64,000 nt of DNA from Eubacterium limosum (GCF_000807675.2 NZ_CP019962.1:186001-250000), one strand, 5' to 3'; shown: positions 44,741 through 53,976, counted from the first letter of the stretch. Notes: generated by a model not told the origin, from the sequence alone. Program-made: numbers and translations.

Positions 44741-46033
44741 CTATTCTTCTGCTTTTACCAGCCGATACTGGCAGAGACGTTTTCCGCGCTGAAAATGCTC
44801 GCCGCTGTCGATGGTTTCCTGGACGATTTCGATCAGGCCCATGGCACGCATTTCCACCGTCCATTCCCTCACCAGCTCCCTGTACTCGGCGGTATAATTT
44901 TTTTCATAGGCCTCAATATAATCTGCGATTTCGTAGTCCCACAGCTTCTGAGCATCCTCCAGCTTCTCCAGGATGGCAATTTTAGCCGGCGGGCGCTTCC
45001 CGGCTTTCTCTTTTTTTACCGGAAAGCTGACCGTGTTTTTCTGGCGCAGCAGCGGCAGGCCGTCCGAATTGGCACAATCCATATAGACGATGACCACCCC
45101 GATCAAGGAGCCCGAGGCCGCCAGAATCGTGTACCAGTCCGGTATGTCCATAAAAAAGGCCATACTGAGCACCAGCAGAATAAAACCGGAAAGGTTACTG
45201 ACCGCCGGCCCCCTGCAGGCCCCGATAAATACAATACTCCTGTACCAGTGAATATAGTTCACTGCCAGAAAAATCCCGATCCCCAGGATCATCCACGCGC
45301 TCTGAATCTGGAAACTGGCCTTAAAGGCTGCGAGGACCGGCGAGCCCGTAAACAACAGGACCAGACACACCATCAGCCATAGCAGGCTCTCAAAACAGAA
45401 GCGTATTCCCAGGCATACATCCGAGTCTGAGGTCTCACAGAGCTTTCCAACAATGGCTGCCTCTACTCCCCAGCCAATACCGGCCGCAATCCCAAACAGA
45501 GACAGCATAAGTGAATTGCTGTTTTCAGCGAAGAGGTTGGGCAGGTAGATCAGGCTGGAGCATGCCAGAATAACAAGAATTCCCAGGGCACACTGCCAGC
45601 TGATAATCTCTTTGTACCATTTGCGCGCGATGGCAGCTGTGAGCACAGGATAAAACAGCACCGCAATGGTCGAAAAAACCGTGTCGGACAAGGCGAGAAT
45701 GTAAGTGCAGAAGGCCGCGATCCCACCTGCCAGCGCCGCCAAGGCTACCTTACTCAGAACCGCTGGAGCATGCAGGCACCGCAGAAATTCCTTAAACTTA
45801 TGCTGCGACCCGATCCACACCAGGTTGATGGCCGTCACCATAAAAGTGGTTGCCGTGGCCAGCACTGTGGGCAGCATTGTCAGGGAGTAGCTGTCACTCT
45901 GGTGCATTTTCATCACCGAGGTAATGAGGATGTAGGCCATCCCCCAGCAGGTGCCGCAGATCAGGGCGTAGCGGAAGCCCAGATTACACCGGATGATATT
46001 TTGTTTATAGCCAATGAGGTTATCATTTTTCAT
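44741..46033 (-). CDS. DMT transporter with C-terminal winged-helix-like domain
   Basis: 430 residues. Ten predicted helices (about 18-315) of the EamA type, then about 115 cytosolic residues. The tail (about 330-428) contains basic and helical stretches and ends with MGLIEIV, DSGEHFQRGKRL and YRLV, which resembles a winged-helix domain. Such a fusion would let transport and regulation talk to each other, but the fold call is tentative. Transcribed just after the AraC-type membrane regulator gene (14-bp gap). Likely part of the methylated-amine island. Confidence 0.75.
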   Translation of the reverse strand: MKNDNLIGYKQNIIRCNLGFRYALICGTCWGMAYILITSVMKMHQSDSYSLTMLPTVLATATTFMVTAINLVWIGSQHKFKEFLRCLHAPAVLSKVALAALAGGIAAFCTYILALSDTVFSTIAVLFYPVLTAAIARKWYKEIISWQCALGILVILACSSLIYLPNLFAENSNSLMLSLFGIAAGIGWGVEAAIVGKLCETSDSDVCLGIRFCFESLLWLMVCLVLLFTGSPVLAAFKASFQIQSAWMILGIGIFLAVNYIHWYRSIVFIGACRGPAVSNLSGFILLVLSMAFFMDIPDWYTILAASGSLIGVVIVYMDCANSDGLPLLRQKNTVSFPVKKEKAGKRPPAKIAILEKLEDAQKLWDYEIADYIEAYEKNYTAEYRELVREWTVEMRAMGLIEIVQETIDSGEHFQRGKRLCQYRLVKAEE

Positions 46034-46047
46034 AATCGCGTTCCTTT

Positions 46048-47652
46048 TTAAATATGATTGCTCTGTCTATACTGCCCGGGCGTTGTGCCCTCAATCTTTT
46101 TAAAAGTCCGGGTCAGGGTCAGTGCGTTGTTGTACCCTACCTGCTCGGCAATATCTGTGATGGTCTGGTCCGACTCCCGCAAAAGGCGGCATGCCTCCTG
46201 TATCCTCAGCCTTGACAGATAATCGCTGAACCGGGTACCCATGGCTTTTTTAAAGCTTCTGGAAAAATAGGAGGGGTTCATGTTAAATTCCTCAGCCACA
46301 GCCACAGCGTTCAGGTTACAGTCCTGATAATGGCTTTTAAGGTATGCGCTCACACGCTGCATCTTGCTGTCTGCGGCCGATACCGGATCTCCCGCGGAAT
46401 ATTGGTTGATCTTTTCAAAAATCTCCTGAGATACAGCCTCCAGCTCGGGCAGGGATTTACATTCCAGCAAAAGCCGCTGGGCATCCAGCTGATCAAAAAA
46501 TTCAACGTCCAGGGACAGGCGGACCTCCCCCAATGCGTTGATCATGGAATTCAGCAGCCCGAACAGCCGGAAGCGCGCCAGGTTAAGCGATGAAGCTCCT
46601 GTGATGTAATCATTTTTTAGAAGCTTATTGAAAATTTTCGAGGCCTCCTCGTAGTCCCCGGCATTGATGGCATTGATAAAATGATGCTCATATTTAAACC
46701 ACAACTGTTCGTTGCCCTTATAGGGCTGTCCGGCCGCGTAGTCTGTGTAAAAGAGAATGTGTGTGTCACTTCCCGTCAGGCGGGCCTTCTGCAAAGTTTC
46801 CACTGTTTGAAAATAGGCGGTCTTGCATCCGGGGATTCCCCGGTGGACGCCGCTGACGCAGACCCAGAGATCATAATTGAACTCATGCCAGATATTGTCC
46901 CTCATAAGCTTAACCATACGCTCAATCTCGATGGAGGAGACAGCGGTGTCCAGTGACGCCACATCGGATAAGATAAAGCAGGCGATACGGCCGTCAATTT
47001 CGGTGCCATAGCACTGGTAAATACGCTTCATATAAGAAGAAAAATTTTCCCGGATAAAGGCATAGATATAGTTTAGCTTTTCGTCCTCAATCTGGTTCTC
47101 GTCGGAGACCACGTCAAAGAGCACCAGCACAAATTCATGGCTGCGGATATCAAAATCATATTCCTCCATGAGCTGGTAGTAGATGGCTTCGTTTTGAATA
47201 TGCCCCTTCAGCATACGGATCAGAAAGTTTTCAAACAAGATGTCCTTCTGCTGCTCGACCTTACTCTTATAGGTGTCATACTCTTTATAAAACTGGTCAA
47301 AGGTCTGGAAAATATGACCCGCGGGATTCTGGGTCGTATAATAATCGTCCACGGGGCTGCTGCTGTTTTCATCCAGTATTCCAATGATGCGTGAAATAGC
47401 AATGTAATAGTTCTGTAAAATAAAAAAATTGAGAAAAAGGCCGATGACAATGGCTAGAACCGTGATCTTTAACAAAATATCGGTAAATGCCCCCTGTATA
47501 TCTCCGGGCAACATCGCACTGACCGTGCGGTATGCCAGGAAAGCAAAAAAAAGGATGACTAAAATCCAAACTACAGAGGTTTTTAAAAACCAGTCCCATC
47601 CAGAATTTTCAGCATGTTTTTTCTTAACATCCAAGTGTTTGTCTCCCCTCAA
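46048..47652 (-). CDS. Membrane-bound AraC-family regulator
   Basis: 534 residues. Two N-terminal helices (about 28-48 and 62-88), a 340-residue cytosolic sensor region of unknown type containing a degenerate cyclase-like or PucR-like part, and a C-terminal AraC DNA-binding domain (about 435-534) with both helix-turn-helix units (VAEEFNMNPSYFSRSFKKAMG and ITDIAEQVGYNNALTLTRTFKK, each 20 to 22 residues). It probably activates the methyltransferase operon and kinase, whose promoter region holds 21-bp-spaced direct repeats. Confidence 0.82.
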   Translation of the reverse strand: MRGDKHLDVKKKHAENSGWDWFLKTSVVWILVILFFAFLAYRTVSAMLPGDIQGAFTDILLKITVLAIVIGLFLNFFILQNYYIAISRIIGILDENSSSPVDDYYTTQNPAGHIFQTFDQFYKEYDTYKSKVEQQKDILFENFLIRMLKGHIQNEAIYYQLMEEYDFDIRSHEFVLVLFDVVSDENQIEDEKLNYIYAFIRENFSSYMKRIYQCYGTEIDGRIACFILSDVASLDTAVSSIEIERMVKLMRDNIWHEFNYDLWVCVSGVHRGIPGCKTAYFQTVETLQKARLTGSDTHILFYTDYAAGQPYKGNEQLWFKYEHHFINAINAGDYEEASKIFNKLLKNDYITGASSLNLARFRLFGLLNSMINALGEVRLSLDVEFFDQLDAQRLLLECKSLPELEAVSQEIFEKINQYSAGDPVSAADSKMQRVSAYLKSHYQDCNLNAVAVAEEFNMNPSYFSRSFKKAMGTRFSDYLSRLRIQEACRLLRESDQTITDIAEQVGYNNALTLTRTFKKIEGTTPGQYRQSNHI

Positions 47653-47837
47653 ACAGGTCTGTATTTAATTTAATATTATAGCACTCTATTTACGAAAAGT
47701 AAATGTTATCATATTCGCTAAAAGTTAAAGATAATTCTTCTTTTCTTCTATTTTTATTCACGCTTCACCGCTCAAGCCGCAGTATTATCCGCTTTTTCAT
47801 TCTTTTGTAAAAATATATTTTTTAAGAATATATTTTT

Positions 47838-47885
47838 ATTTTTATAAAAATATAGCCGGAACACCTTCCAATCGGTGTTCCGGCT
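47838..47885 (-). terminator. Terminator of ileS
   Basis: AGCCGGAACACC...GGTGTTCCGGCT followed on the minus strand by ATATTTTTAT; the AT-rich tail can itself fold. Confidence 0.8.
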
Positions 47886-47901
47886 GCTTTGGCTTAAATG
47901 C

Positions 47902-50900
47902 TTATTTAACTTTCTCAACCCCGAAGGCTGCTTCATGCCCGTTGAGGGCGCAGGCTTCCAGGCTGCCTTCTCCCTTGGTGATGGACTCCGCCAGGGTTTC
48001 TTTTTTGATGAAATCGGCAAAGGCCTCGATGGCAGCGCAGACTTCTGCGTCGGCCTGGTAGGTGATGTCGATATGGTCGTTGACCTCGAAGCCACTGCTT
48101 TTACGCAGCTGCTGGATGCGGGACACACACTCGCGGGCATACCCCTCATTGATGAGGTCCTCGTTCAGGGTGGTGTCGAGGATGATAAACTTATTATTGG
48201 CGGTCTGTACATTAAAGCCTTCCTTGGCCGCAATACGGACATCCACAAAGTCCTTGGTCAGCTCGATGGTTTCGCCGTCGATTTCCACAGGGTAGACTTC
48301 CCCGGCATCCAGTTTCGCCACAACTTCGGCAGGGTTGACGCCAGCCAGGGCTTTACCCAGCAGCTTGACGTTTTTGCCGAGAATTGGGCCTGCTACCTTG
48401 AAGTTTGGTTTTAAGGTATAGTTCATAAAGTCGCCCAGATTTTCCTCAAAGTCGACTTTTTTGATGTTCAGCTCTTCCTCCATCAGCTTGGTCAGATCGC
48501 CCAGGATATCCTTGTACTTGCCGTCGATGATGATCTCTGACAGCGGCTGACGCACCTTGATCTGCGCTTCCTCACGGGCGCTCCGGCCAAGACTTACCAG
48601 ATCGCGTACAAGGTCCATGGGTTCTTCCACAGCCTCGTCGATCAGATCTTCGTTCACAGCCGGGTAATCCGCCAGATGGACGGATTCGGCATCGGTCAGC
48701 TTGGTGTAGATTTCTTCGCTGGTATAGGGCGCGAACGGCGCAACGAGTCTTGCCAGACCTTCCAAAACCTCGAAGGTGGTGTTGAACACCGCTTTTTTGT
48801 CCTCTGTCAGCTCACTGCCCCAGAAACGGCGGCGGTTGCGGCGGATATACCAGTTGGACAGATCCTCATTGACAAAATTCTGGATCTTGCGGACGGCCTT
48901 GGTCAGGTCGTAGATTTCCATTTCGCCGCGGACTTCCTGCACCAGACGGTTGTACTTGGACAGAATCCAGCGGTCGATTTCCGGGCGTTTATGATAATCC
49001 ACAAAGAAGGTTCTCGGGTCGATGCCGTCTGTGTTGGCGTACAGGGTGAAGAAGTTATAGGTATTCTTCAGGGTGTTAAAGAATTTACTCTGTACTTCCT
49101 TTAAGCCCTCCACATCGAAACGGGTCGGCGTCCAGGCTGGAGATACATAAAGCAGGTACCAGCGGAGAGCGTCGGCGCCGTATTTGTCAAAGAGCTCAAA
49201 GGGATCAACGGTGTTGCCTCTGGATTTAGACATCTTCTGTCCCTCCGCGTCGAGGATCAAATCGTTGACGAGGACCTTTTTATAAGGCGATTTTCCAGTC
49301 ACAAAGGATGAAATGGCCAGCAGTGAATAAAACCATCCACGGGTCTGGTCGATGCCTTCACAGATGAAATCAGCCGGATACTGGCTTTCCCAAAGCTCTT
49401 TGTTTTCAAAGGGGTAGTGGTATTGGGCAAAGGGCATGGAGCCGGAGTCAAACCAGCAGTCAATGACGTCCTTGACCCGGGTCATGGGCTTTCCACACTT
49501 CGGACATCTCAGGTGGACGTCGTCCACGTAGGGGCGGTGAAGCTCGATGTCCTCACTGATGTCCTCAATGGCTCTCTCGGCCAGCTCGGCTCTGGAGCCG
49601 ACAGATGCCAGCTCGCCGCAGTTTTCATCGTCACAGCGCCAGATAGGCAGCGGCGTTCCCCAGTAACGGCTTCTTGAGATCGCCCAGTCGTTGAGGTTTT
49701 CCAGCCAGTTGCCAAAGCGTTTTTCGCCCACAAATTCGGGATACCAGTCCACACCGTCGTTGTTTTCGATGAGACGGTCCTTAATCTTGGTCATTTCGAT
49801 GTACCAGCTTGGTTTCGCGTAGTATAAGAGCGGTGTCTTACAGCGCCAGCAGTGTGGGTAGTTGTGAAGTACCTTTTCTTTTTTGAACAGCTTGCCGTTT
49901 TCTTTTAACCAGGTGATGATCTCAATGTCCAGGCCGTCTTCCATGACAAAGCGGCCCTTCCATGGGGTTTCGGTATATTTGCCGTCCTCGCCTACCGGCT
50001 GGAGAACAGGCAGGTTGTACTTGCGTCCGACCTGGTAGTCATCCTCACCAAAGGCCGGGGCGATATGGACCACGCCGGTACCATCCTCGGTGGTGACATA
50101 ATCGGCACAGGTGACAAAGAAAGCCTTTTTATTCGGAGATACGGGCACAAAATCCATAAGGCGTTCATAGGGAATATTTTCAAGCGCCTTACCCTTCATT
50201 TCCTCAATGATCTCATAGTCGTCGCCCAGCAGCTTCGGCGCGAGCACCTTGGCGCAGATATAGACTTCGCCCTTGCTTTTTGCCTTAATGTAGTCTGCTT
50301 CCGGATTAACAGCCAGCGCGACATTTGCGGCCAGTGTCCACGGGGTGGTGGTCCAGACCAGGAAGTACTCGTCCGCGTCGGCGCGCTTGAACGCAGCGAC
50401 AACAGTATTGGTCTTGATCTCTTGGTAGCCCTGAGCGACCTCGTGAGATGCCAGACCGGTACCACAGCGCGGGCAGTAGGGCAGGATTTTATGGCCCTCA
50501 TAGATAAAGCCCTCGTTGAAGAATTTATTCAAAATCCACCAGACGGATTCGATATAGTTGTTATCCAGGGTGATGTAGGGATTTTCCAGGTCGATGAAAT
50601 AGCCCATGCGCTTGCTCATTTCGCGCCATTGTTTTTCATAGCTGAAGACAGAATCCTTACATTTCTTATTGAACTCGGCGATGCCATAGGCCTCGATTTC
50701 TGGCTTGCTGCTGATACCCAGCTGCTTTTCGACCTCAATCTCAACCGGCAGGCCGTGGGTATCCCAGCCGGCCTTACGCAGTACCCGGTATCCCTTCATG
50801 GTCTGATATTTACAGACAGAGTCTTTTAAGGTACGGGCGATCACATGATGGATCCCCGGTTTTCCATTGGCCGTCGGCGGCCCCTCATAAAATACAAAAT

Positions 50901-51021
50901 TTTCTGCGTCGTCCCGGTTTTTGATGGTTCTGTCTAAGATATCCATCTCTTCCCAGCGGCTGGCGATTTTATTTTCAGTTTCACTGACACATTCATTGGA
51001 TAAATTTTTAAATACAGCCAT
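47902..51021 (-). CDS. ileS: Isoleucyl-tRNA synthetase
   Basis: Charges tRNA-Ile. 1039 residues; class I motifs PGIHH (HIGH) near 56 and KMSKS near 595, the editing domain between, CPRCG and RCPKCGKP metal-type motifs. The length and sequence style fit the longer eukaryote-like (type 2) IleRS found in many Clostridia, a class known for low mupirocin sensitivity. AGGAGG lies before the ATG. Controlled by the T-box upstream. Confidence 0.96.
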   Translation of the reverse strand: MAVFKNLSNECVSETENKIASRWEEMDILDRTIKNRDDAENFVFYEGPPTANGKPGIHHVIARTLKDSVCKYQTMKGYRVLRKAGWDTHGLPVEIEVEKQLGISSKPEIEAYGIAEFNKKCKDSVFSYEKQWREMSKRMGYFIDLENPYITLDNNYIESVWWILNKFFNEGFIYEGHKILPYCPRCGTGLASHEVAQGYQEIKTNTVVAAFKRADADEYFLVWTTTPWTLAANVALAVNPEADYIKAKSKGEVYICAKVLAPKLLGDDYEIIEEMKGKALENIPYERLMDFVPVSPNKKAFFVTCADYVTTEDGTGVVHIAPAFGEDDYQVGRKYNLPVLQPVGEDGKYTETPWKGRFVMEDGLDIEIITWLKENGKLFKKEKVLHNYPHCWRCKTPLLYYAKPSWYIEMTKIKDRLIENNDGVDWYPEFVGEKRFGNWLENLNDWAISRSRYWGTPLPIWRCDDENCGELASVGSRAELAERAIEDISEDIELHRPYVDDVHLRCPKCGKPMTRVKDVIDCWFDSGSMPFAQYHYPFENKELWESQYPADFICEGIDQTRGWFYSLLAISSFVTGKSPYKKVLVNDLILDAEGQKMSKSRGNTVDPFELFDKYGADALRWYLLYVSPAWTPTRFDVEGLKEVQSKFFNTLKNTYNFFTLYANTDGIDPRTFFVDYHKRPEIDRWILSKYNRLVQEVRGEMEIYDLTKAVRKIQNFVNEDLSNWYIRRNRRRFWGSELTEDKKAVFNTTFEVLEGLARLVAPFAPYTSEEIYTKLTDAESVHLADYPAVNEDLIDEAVEEPMDLVRDLVSLGRSAREEAQIKVRQPLSEIIIDGKYKDILGDLTKLMEEELNIKKVDFEENLGDFMNYTLKPNFKVAGPILGKNVKLLGKALAGVNPAEVVAKLDAGEVYPVEIDGETIELTKDFVDVRIAAKEGFNVQTANNKFIILDTTLNEDLINEGYARECVSRIQQLRKSSGFEVNDHIDITYQADAEVCAAIEAFADFIKKETLAESITKGEGSLEACALNGHEAAFGVEKVK

Positions 51022-51080
51022 AGTGCCTCCTTATTTGGTTATGTTATTTTGATTGTTATTTCGCAGGATTATTGAGCATT

Positions 51081-51345
51081 AAAAAAGCTCCGCCCCTGCA
51101 ACACGCAGGGACGAAGCGCTAAACTCCGCGGTACCACCCAGATTGACAGACTGCGCCCCTGTAAGGGAGCCTGCCCACTCAATAAAGATAACGGTTTCCC
51201 GTGGTTTCCTAACCGGCTGGCTCAGAAACCCTGCTCAAAGGTGATTTCCATGATCGTTGTTCTGGCAGCCTTTCAGCACTGGGGTTGCCTCTCTGGAAAA
51301 CGTGTGATCACAGCGTCCTCGTCATTGCATTTGGTCGATTCATAC
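51081..51345 (-). promoter_or_regulatory. T-box riboswitch of ileS
   Basis: Minus strand carries the T-box core GGGTGGTACCGCGG (51126-51139), a stem I region, and a terminator CTGCGTGTTGCAG-rich hairpin ending in TTTTTT at 51081-51086. ATC in GGAAATCACC (about 51242-51250) is the likely isoleucine specifier. Uncharged tRNA-Ile would relieve termination. Confidence 0.92.
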
Positions 51346-51354
51346 ATGAAGTCT

Positions 51355-51383
51355 ATTTTACCTAATTTTCTGAAGAAAATCAA
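51355..51383 (-). promoter_or_regulatory. ileS promoter
   Basis: Minus strand TTGATT (51378-51383), 17 bp, TAAAAT (51355-51360). The left direct repeat of the integrated element begins four bases upstream of the -35 box, so the promoter is intact. Confidence 0.65.
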
Positions 51384-51387
51384 GTGT

Positions 51388-51401
51388 ATTCTTTAATTTC
51401 T
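51388..51401. repeat. Left 14-bp direct repeat of the integrated phage
   Basis: ATTCTTTAATTTCT, identical to 58232-58245. Probable target duplication or att core. Confidence 0.82.
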
Positions 51402-51423
51402 GCTGAGTTGCAAGTCAAAACGC
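51402..51423. repeat. Left terminal inverted repeat
   Basis: Contains CTGAGTTG and AAAACGC; matches the inverted right end at 17 of 22 positions. Confidence 0.75.
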
Positions 51424-51431
51424 GAAAAAAC

Positions 51432-52469
51432 TCAAATTAATTTTAAATCCGAAAGCGCGTTCTTAAGACAATAGCTAAAGCTTTGAAATCCAAACATTTT
51501 CCGGGGGTAATTATTAATAAAATCCACGATCTCTTGAATAGCACCTTTACTTATTTTTTTAATGTTTGCTCCCTTTGGAATAAAACGACGGATAAAACGA
51601 TTATAGTTTTCATTACTCCCCCGTTCAAAAGCGGAATAAGCGTGACAGTAGTAAGCCACAGTCCGCTTAAAATCTTCATTCTGCGCAGAGTTTTCAATGA
51701 ACGCCTGATTAATAAATTCTGAACCATTGTCCATTGTAATGGATTTGAAAATAAGCGGGAAAGCCTGACCATAGGTCTGTTCCAGATCATCCAGGCAAGC
51801 CTTGACGCTTTCCTGCTTCTTATCCGGCATTTTATACACATAGGAATAGCGCGTTAAACGTTCAGTAACCACCAGCAATGCGGCGGGCATGGCGTTACAT
51901 TGGCCGGATAGGACACAGTCCATCTCCCAATGACCAAATTCTTCCCGGTTATTCACGCTTACTGGACGTTCGTCAATGGAACGGCGATTAAGGATAACTT
52001 TCTTTGACTGTGGCTGATAAGCGGTTTTCTTCTTTTTATGGTAGGGTAAATCCGACATTTTTAAAGTTTCTAAATCCTTATTTTTTACTGCGTTATAGAT
52101 GGTTTTATAGCAGATGTGAATATGGTAATCCCGTTTTATAAGATAGGCCGCAACCTCTGGAGAATAACCTTTTTTAAGCAGACGAATTAAAATGTCTTTT
52201 GTTTCGGAAGCTTTTTCAAAGATACGTCTGCGGCCTTTATTTTCGCAGGCTTCAAGGTGCTTAATTTCGGCATAATCTGCTTTGTAAAAATATTTTTCTT
52301 CTGGTATACCTGTAATCTTTACGGTCTGTAAAACGGAACCGCGCTGTATTTCGCGACAGATGGCCGAGTATGACTTACCCAGCTTTCTTGCAATTTCTGC
52401 TTTGCTTACTTTTTCTTCTAACCATGCTTCAATCTTATACCGTTCACGTTCTGTCAAATGCTGTCCCAT
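51432..52469 (-). CDS. IS30-family transposase, probable phage integrase
   Basis: 345 residues. N-terminal helix-turn-helix region (about 1-50, LTERERYKIEAWL), then a DDE catalytic core: Asp in HWEMDCVLSG, Asp in ITMDNGSEF and Glu in AFERGSNENYNRFIRRF, the IS30 signature. It lies at the very left end of the element. No second copy of the terminal repeat is seen between it and rep, so it appears to share the ends of the whole element. IS30-like transposases serve as integrases in some filamentous phages such as those of Spiroplasma (from memory). A separate IS inserted later is the alternative. Confidence 0.85.
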   Translation of the reverse strand: MGQHLTERERYKIEAWLEEKVSKAEIARKLGKSYSAICREIQRGSVLQTVKITGIPEEKYFYKADYAEIKHLEACENKGRRRIFEKASETKDILIRLLKKGYSPEVAAYLIKRDYHIHICYKTIYNAVKNKDLETLKMSDLPYHKKKKTAYQPQSKKVILNRRSIDERPVSVNNREEFGHWEMDCVLSGQCNAMPAALLVVTERLTRYSYVYKMPDKKQESVKACLDDLEQTYGQAFPLIFKSITMDNGSEFINQAFIENSAQNEDFKRTVAYYCHAYSAFERGSNENYNRFIRRFIPKGANIKKISKGAIQEIVDFINNYPRKMFGFQSFSYCLKNALSDLKLI

Positions 52470-52573
52470 GATCGTTACCCCCTATAACGTATAAAACAAT
52501 ATTTTATCACAAAACTGTCATGGCTGCGGCGCTGATCCGAGCCGGTAAAGGCTCATTTTAAAAGACTGACTTT

Positions 52574-53521
52574 TTATAACAAGCTCATCTGGTCAAAGTA
52601 ATCTTCTTTTTCGATTTTGTTCTTGTCCTTGTAATGCAGGATTTTGTGAATCCGGCGTTTAAAGGCGTTGAAGGTCTCCGGGCTAACGTGCTGGATGTTG
52701 TCGTACTGTTCCTCAAAGGGAATATTCGTGATAATGTAGACCTTGGTGTAGCAGGCGTATTTATTGGCGTACCGGCAAGGCAGTTCCAGCGGGTAGCCGT
52801 CCAGGTAGTTGAGCATGTCCTGTATCTTTAAACTGCTTCGGAACTCTTCAAAGATTACCACGTCCTGACTGTGGTAGTTGTCAAAAGGGTGCTGGTAATC
52901 GGTAATCCGAAACACGTTGGGATAGCCGTATTTTTCCATGACGGAGCGGGTTTTACCGGAGCCGGTCTTACCGTAGATGTAGGTAACCTCCAGTTCCCGG
53001 AAGGTATTCTTGTATTTTTCGCTGGTGATGATCTGCCGGGCTTTTTCGATCTTGTCGATGTTCATGAGAAAAGCTGGGCTTTCTTCCATGATCTCAAAAT
53101 CGCTGTAACCCTGTTTGATCATGTCATAGAGATCGGCCATGTCGTTTCGCTGGCCCTGCCTTTCGATGGGTAACTCGCCCCACTCCTCATGGCTTTCCTT
53201 GATGTTGGTTTCTTCTTTTGAGGTATGGGCCCATTTGCCTTCCTTGAAAACATAGTCCCGGTTCTGCTGGCTGGTGCCCTGGGCCATCTCAAAGTGAGCA
53301 CCCTCAAAACGATTTTTGACCGTGGAGAAACGGACGGCGTTGGAGCAGGCCATGTAAATGTGTGTGTGAAAGGTTTCCTGTTCGCCGACTTCGTCACTCA
53401 TGCACCAGTAGACGCAGGACTTGAACTTCTCAAGCTGAGCTTTGATATAATCATGGCTAAAGCCTTTCTCCAGTGGATTGTTGATGGTAATCTGCCACTT
53501 GCGTGTGCGTGTATCTTTCAT
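52574..53521 (-). CDS. rep: CRESS-type replication initiator (HUH endonuclease-SF3 helicase)
   Basis: 315 residues, the length of viral CRESS Reps. HUH motif I WQITINNP (9-16), motif II HTHIY with His52 and His54, motif III Tyr90-xx-Lys93 (DYVFKEG). Then an SF3 helicase: Walker A GKTGSGKT (184-191), Walker B VVIFEEF (221-227), motif C YIITN (262-266). Motif III resembles YxxKEG of circoviruses. Rep should nick the stem-loop at 53638-53669 just upstream and start rolling-circle replication. AAAGGGGG precedes the ATG. Bacterial plasmid Reps of this class are known; in a filamentous phage it replaces the usual gpII. Confidence 0.92.
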   Translation of the reverse strand: MKDTRTRKWQITINNPLEKGFSHDYIKAQLEKFKSCVYWCMSDEVGEQETFHTHIYMACSNAVRFSTVKNRFEGAHFEMAQGTSQQNRDYVFKEGKWAHTSKEETNIKESHEEWGELPIERQGQRNDMADLYDMIKQGYSDFEIMEESPAFLMNIDKIEKARQIITSEKYKNTFRELEVTYIYGKTGSGKTRSVMEKYGYPNVFRITDYQHPFDNYHSQDVVIFEEFRSSLKIQDMLNYLDGYPLELPCRYANKYACYTKVYIITNIPFEEQYDNIQHVSPETFNAFKRRIHKILHYKDKNKIEKEDYFDQMSLL

Positions 53522-53534
53522 AATTTCCCCCTTT

Positions 53535-53634
53535 TGTCACATGCTTTTGGCACATGTCACACTTGTCACAAAGGTTGCGACTTTTTAGAAACGGCTAAAG
53601 CTGGCCGTTTGATGGTTGTTTGTCACAGGTCACA
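53535..53634. repeat. Rep-binding iterons
   Basis: TGTCACA at 53535-53541, 53555-53561, 53564-53570 and 53621-53627, plus GTCACA at 53629-53634. Clustered between the rep start and the origin stem-loop, as iterons are in CRESS replicons. Confidence 0.75.
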
Positions 53635-53637
53635 GAA

Positions 53638-53669
53638 GTGTGCTAAGGGTAATACTAACCTTAGCACAC
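53638..53669 (-). other. CRESS-type stem-loop origin of replication
   Basis: Perfect 11-bp stem GTGTGCTAAGG/CCTTAGCACAC with a 10-nt loop that reads TTAGTATTAC on the minus strand. It contains the nonanucleotide TAGTATTAC of circovirus origins (TAATATTAC in geminiviruses); nicking is expected between TAGTATT and AC. Confidence 0.88.
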
Positions 53670-53682
53670 CCGCGGCCAATTG

Positions 53683-53976
53683 TTATTTTTTTGACGTTCC
53701 TGGGACACCGTTACAATGACAGCAGGAGCATTCACAGGTTACCTTATTTCTTTCCTGCAAGTGAGCTTTTACATCTTCATTCGTATATTGCATTATGCCA
53801 GAAATAATCAATATGACAGTACCCGTAATAATAAGCGTTGTAAACATCACTTTAAAACCCAAAGATTCACAATCAACCACAACGGATAAAATCCAAAAAA
53901 AACCAAATAGCAGACTAAAAATACAAAGGAGTAAACCTAAGGGAAACAGATCATTATAAAGTTCAACAGCGTTCAT
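53683..53976 (-). CDS. Small phage membrane protein
   Basis: 97 residues from ATG 53976 (GAGG eight bases before). Two hydrophobic helices (about 12-34 and 42-62) and a C-terminal tail with a Cys cluster CECSCCHC. Located between the Zot gene's intergenic region and the origin. Unrecognised; it may help replication-protein location or virion assembly. Confidence 0.6.
   Translation of the reverse strand: MNAVELYNDLFPLGLLLCIFSLLFGFFWILSVVVDCESLGFKVMFTTLIITGTVILIISGIMQYTNEDVKAHLQERNKVTCECSCCHCNGVPGTSKK

Noticed and set aside
53638-53669. Plain transcription terminator
   Set aside because: The stem is perfect but is not followed by a T-run on either strand, and the loop holds the CRESS nonanucleotide.
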